Shown here in pieces: positions 39,825-42,586 of a stretch of DNA of 42,586 nucleotides. Both the position numbers and the translations under genes were made by a program. The DNA lies in assembly GCA_017432685.1 (NCBI GenBank), contig JAFRIR010000087.1, positions 1 to 42,586 on the forward strand. The letters are read 5' to 3'. The notes beneath the pieces were generated by a model, which worked only from the letters and a program-made list of their open reading frames with translations, was not told the origin of the DNA and searched no databases. Numbering within the stretch: position 1 is the stretch's first letter; every line of letters begins with the position of its first letter. The DNA comes from Flexilinea sp. GTDB taxonomy: Bacteria > Chloroflexota > Anaerolineae > Anaerolineales > Anaerolineaceae.

Positions 39825-40733
39825 ATGTATCAGGATTATTTGGATGTTTTACCGGAAATTCAGGACGCTTTGAAAGACGGGAAGCCGGTGGTGGCGCTGG
39901 AATCCACCATCATTTCCCATGGAATGCCCTACCCGGAAAATGAAAAGTTCGCCAACGATGTGGAAGGCATCATCCGCTCGGAAGGCGCCGTACCCGCCAC
40001 CATCGCCGTCATCAACGGACGGCTGAAGGTCGGCCTGACCCCGGACGACCTGAGCCTGATGGCGAGCGGAAAGAATATCGCGAAGGTCTCCCGCCGCGAC
40101 CTGCCCTATCTCGTGGCGATGAAACAGACCGGCGCCACCACCGTCACCACCACCATGATGATCGCCGCCATGGCCGGCATCAAGGTCTTCGCGACCGGCG
40201 GCATCGGCGGTGTCCATCGCGGCGCACCGAAGAGCTTCGACATCTCTGCCGACCTGCAGGAGCTGGCTCACACCAATGTCGCCGTGGTCTGCGCAGGCTG
40301 CAAGTCGATCCTTGACATCGGTCTGACGCTGGAATACCTGGAAACCTTCGGTGTACCGGTGCTGTGCATGGGCACGAAGAAATTCCCGGCATTTTACTGC
40401 AAGGAAAGCGGCTTCGAGGGCGATTATGAATGTGATACGCCGGAAGAAGCTGCCGCTGTCATCAATGCGAAATGGGACATGGGGCTGGACGGCGGTGTAC
40501 TGATCGCCAATCCGATCCCGGATGAGTGGGCAATGGATCCCGTCCGAATGAACAAGGTCATCGATGAGGCTGTCGCGGAAGCGGAACGTCAGCACATTCA
40601 CGGCAAAAACATCACGCCTTTCCTGCTGGCCCGCATCAAGGATGTGACCGGCGGCGACAGCCTGGCTTCCAACATCCAGCTGGCCTTCAACAACGCCCGC
40701 ATGGCCGCAAGAATCGCAGCGGCGATGAAATAG
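39825..40733 (+). CDS. psuG: Pseudouridine-5'-phosphate glycosidase
   Basis: 302 residues from ATG 39825 (AGGAAAGGAAACGAA upstream). PsuG family (PF04227) throughout: VVALESTIISHGMPYPEN (catalytic Glu near 26), GLTPDDLSLMASGKNIAKVSRRDLP, TTTMMIAAMAGIKVFATGGIGGVHRG, and CAGCKSILDIGLTLEYLETFGVPV with a catalytic Lys. It cleaves the C-C glycosidic bond of pseudouridine 5'-phosphate to uracil and ribose 5-phosphate. Its TAG stop is the first triplet of a heptamer repeat array. Confidence 0.95.
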   Translation: MYQDYLDVLPEIQDALKDGKPVVALESTIISHGMPYPENEKFANDVEGIIRSEGAVPATIAVINGRLKVGLTPDDLSLMASGKNIAKVSRRDLPYLVAMKQTGATTVTTTMMIAAMAGIKVFATGGIGGVHRGAPKSFDISADLQELAHTNVAVVCAGCKSILDIGLTLEYLETFGVPVLCMGTKKFPAFYCKESGFEGDYECDTPEEAAAVINAKWDMGLDGGVLIANPIPDEWAMDPVRMNKVIDEAVAEAERQHIHGKNITPFLLARIKDVTGGDSLASNIQLAFNNARMAARIAAAMK

Positions 40734-40940
40734 GGAGTAGGGAGTAGGATATAGGATATAGGGAATAGGTGATAGGTATTAGGTATTAGGTTTTAGGTTG
40801 TAGAGAATAGAGACAACCAAAAACAAGCAACCAGCAAACCGATACCTGACACCTGAAACCTAAAGTCTAATGTCTAAAGTCAAATGTCTACAGTCTGACA
40901 CCCGAAACCTACATTCTATATCCTACATCCTAAATCCTGA
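40731..40940. repeat. Inverted pair of 7-base repeat arrays starting on the psuG stop codon
   Basis: From 40731 twelve consecutive 7-mers of form TAGGnnn (TAGGGAG, TAGGATA, TAGGTAT, TAGGTTT and variants; the last two TAGAGAn) run to 40814. After 28 A/C-rich bases, fourteen 7-mers of the complementary type (nnCCTnA forms such as CACCTGA, AACCTAA, ATCCTAC) run from 40843 to 40940 in phase. The halves could pair into a long imperfect hairpin. Heptamer repeats of this sort are known from cyanobacterial STRR sequences; finding them here is unusual. Confidence 0.85.
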
Positions 40941-40983
40941 GATTTCTCGTAAAAAACAGGAGTATTGTCACAAAGTTTTATCG

Positions 40984-40989
40984 TATAAT
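40984..40989 (+). promoter_or_regulatory. Possible -10 box before the nucleoside transporter operon
   Basis: TATAAT lies 38 bases upstream of the TTG start. The nearest TTGTCA (40965-40970) is only 13 bases away, so the -35 is unclear. Confidence 0.35.
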
Positions 40990-41026
40990 AAAGTTTTAGA
41001 CTTTCAATGTGAAGGAGGACGGGCCA

Positions 41027-42574
41027 TTGGAAAACAATAAGCATTATGATCTCAACGTGACAACCGTTGAGATGAAAAATATCGTCAAGATGTTCGGCAG
41101 TTTCAAAGCCAATGACGGTATTCAACTGACCGTTCACAAAGGCGAGATACACGCGATCCTTGGGGAAAACGGCGCGGGGAAATCCACCTTGATGAACATC
41201 CTGTACGGTCTCTATCAACCCACTTCCGGTGAGATTTTCATCAACGGAAAAAAGGTTACGATCGAAGACCCGAACAAGGCGATCGAATTGGGGATCGGTA
41301 TGGTTCACCAGCACTTTATGCTGGTCCCGCCCTTCACCGTCACCGAAAACATCATCCTCGGCATGGAACCGACCAAATCCCTCGGACGGGTAGATTTCGC
41401 GAAAGCCCGGCAGCAGGTGATCGAGATTTCACAGCGCTACGGGCTGAACGTGGACCCGGACGCGAAGATCGAAGACATTTCCGTCGGGATGCAGCAGCGT
41501 GCCGAGATTCTGAAGGTACTCTACCGCGGTGCGGACATCCTGATCCTGGACGAACCGACCGCAGCCATCACCCCTCAGGAGATCGTGGAACTGATCCAGA
41601 TCATGCACAACCTGACCGCGGAAGGCAAAACCATCATCCTGATCACCCACAAGCTGAAGGAGATCAAGGAAGCCGCCGACTTCTGCACCATCGTCCGCCA
41701 GGGGAAATATATCAACACCGTGAATGTCGAAGACGTCACCGAACATGACCTGGCCTCCATGATGGTTGGCCGCAATGTCGAATTCAAGGTGGACAAGAAA
41801 GAAATGACCCCGGGCGAGGTCGTCCTGGACGTCAAAGATCTGCACTGTCTCGACTACCGCGATGTGGAGATCCTGCGCGGCTTCAACGTGCAGGTCCGCC
41901 GTGGAGAGATCATCGGCATTGCCGGCATTGACGGCAACGGCCAGACCGAACTGGTGGAAGTGCTGACCGGCCTGCGCAAGGCAACCGGCGGCTCCATCAC
42001 CATGAACGGCAAGGATGCTTACAACAAGTCCCCGAAAGAGCTGTTTGACATGGGCGTGACATCCATCCCGGCCGATCGGCAGAAACACGGCCTGGTTCTT
42101 GAATTTGCCAACCATGACAACATGGTGATCCAGAACATCGATAACGGGCCGTTCTCAAAGAACGGCGTGATCGACCGGAACGCGATCTTTGCCCATTCCC
42201 ATGAACTGTTCGAAAAATTCGACATCCGTCCGCGCGGGGCGGAGGGCAACCCCTCCGGTTCCCTTTCCGGCGGCAACCAGCAGAAGGTCATCATCGCCCG
42301 TGAAGTGACAAATGACAAGGATCTGCTGATCGCAGTCAACCCGACCCGCGGTCTGGATGTTGGCGCTATCGAATATGTGCACCGCTACATCGTCGAACAG
42401 CGCAACAAGGGCAAAGCAGTCCTGCTGGTCTCCTTTGAACTGGATGAAGTCATGAGCCTGTCCGACCGGATCGACGTGATCTTCGAAGGGAAGATCGTCG
42501 GTTCCGTCAAGGGTTCCGAAGCGGATGAGAATCAGCTCGGTCTGATGATGGCAGGAGGAGGTGCACATGCCTAA
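41027..42574 (+). CDS. Nucleoside-type ABC transporter ATPase (two ABC domains)
   Basis: 515 residues from TTG 41027, chosen because AAGGAGG lies just upstream; the earlier in-frame GTG 41009 would put that site inside the gene. The first ABC domain has Walker A GENGAGKST, MVHQHFMLVPPFTVTENIILG, signature ISVGMQQRAEIL and ILILDEPTAAITP. The second has a degenerate Walker A (GIDGNGQTE), signature LSGGNQQKVIIAREV and NPTRGLDVG. The HFMLV-PFTV stretch marks the BmpA-linked nucleoside porters (YufO/NupO type). Next to psuK/psuG it likely imports pseudouridine or other nucleosides. Confidence 0.9.
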   Translation: MENNKHYDLNVTTVEMKNIVKMFGSFKANDGIQLTVHKGEIHAILGENGAGKSTLMNILYGLYQPTSGEIFINGKKVTIEDPNKAIELGIGMVHQHFMLVPPFTVTENIILGMEPTKSLGRVDFAKARQQVIEISQRYGLNVDPDAKIEDISVGMQQRAEILKVLYRGADILILDEPTAAITPQEIVELIQIMHNLTAEGKTIILITHKLKEIKEAADFCTIVRQGKYINTVNVEDVTEHDLASMMVGRNVEFKVDKKEMTPGEVVLDVKDLHCLDYRDVEILRGFNVQVRRGEIIGIAGIDGNGQTELVEVLTGLRKATGGSITMNGKDAYNKSPKELFDMGVTSIPADRQKHGLVLEFANHDNMVIQNIDNGPFSKNGVIDRNAIFAHSHELFEKFDIRPRGAEGNPSGSLSGGNQQKVIIAREVTNDKDLLIAVNPTRGLDVGAIEYVHRYIVEQRNKGKAVLLVSFELDEVMSLSDRIDVIFEGKIVGSVKGSEADENQLGLMMAGGGAHA

Positions 42575-42586
42575 GAAAGAACAAAC
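42567..42586 (+). CDS. Start of the next gene, probably the nucleoside ABC permease (cut by the window edge)
   Basis: ATG 42567 follows GGAGGAGGTGCAC and overlaps the ATPase stop by eight bases; only MPKKEQ is visible. In this transporter family the first permease gene follows the ATPase, so that identity is expected but not shown. Confidence 0.5.

Noticed and set aside
39849-40601. 250-residue open frame on the minus strand
   Set aside because: Shadow of psuG.
40731-40940. Heptamer array as a CRISPR or telomere
   Set aside because: The unit is only 7 bases, has no spacers, and the array is internal with two opposite halves.

Overview
The window looks like a Bacillota (Clostridia-type) chromosome segment. 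The reasons are strong GGAGG-type ribosome sites, sigma-A-like promoters (TTGACA/TATAAT, 17-18 bp spacing), an ABC sugar operon and signal peptides of clostridial style, and many small toxin-antitoxin pairs. A gut or rumen clostridial lineage is plausible, but this is inference; no rRNA or tRNA gene is present. The segment mixes ordinary metabolic operons with a repeat-rich accessory region.

Layout. 1-3700: the 5' part of a TniQ/TnsD-family transposon-targeting gene runs off the left edge. A 22-bp repeat beside it recurs as an array at 3446-3659. Between them lies a secreted Cna_B-repeat protein with a frameshifted end. 4200-9600: a leftward five-gene operon of alpha/beta hydrolases (two carrying a cyclophilin-like C-terminal domain), a ferredoxin-type aldo/keto reductase and a hexapeptide acetyltransferase. 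9700-24100: the accessory zone. It holds two paralogous ATPase_2/DUF234 proteins, a DUF3089 hydrolase, a DUF3800 protein, a GNAT acetyltransferase, two RelE-superfamily toxin-antitoxin pairs, an Rpn-like nuclease with a decayed neighbour, and five copies (three intact, two broken) of one DUF4157 HExxH module joined to different C-terminal tails. 24200-31000: an HSL-type esterase, a two-gene regulatory system (XRE-REC protein plus LytS-like kinase), a membrane protein, an M20 dipeptidase and an AAA-ATPase-like/PD-(D/E)XK protein. 31200-36300: a complete maltose/maltodextrin-type ABC operon (binding protein, two permeases, ATPase). 36350-38155: a different DUF4157 protein with a second zincin motif near its C-terminus, built like a toxin. 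38370-42586: a pseudouridine catabolism set (psuK, psuG) interrupted by a HicB/HicA pair, followed by a nucleoside-type ABC transporter.

How the parts fit. The DUF4157 modules are GC-rich and about 95% identical in DNA over sampled stretches, while their tails are AT-richer and unrelated. This is the constant-head/variable-tail pattern of polymorphic toxins or secreted effectors. Broken copies end next to dispersed short repeats, and scraps of the neighbouring GNAT gene lie elsewhere in the zone, so the cluster seems to grow and decay by recombination. At least five families of short dispersed repeats occur, including a TIR-bounded MITE-like element and an inverted heptamer array that begins on the psuG stop codon.

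The best candidates for something undescribed are the DUF4157 cassette cluster, the TniQ-linked 22-bp repeat array with its Cna_B cargo, and the heptamer array.
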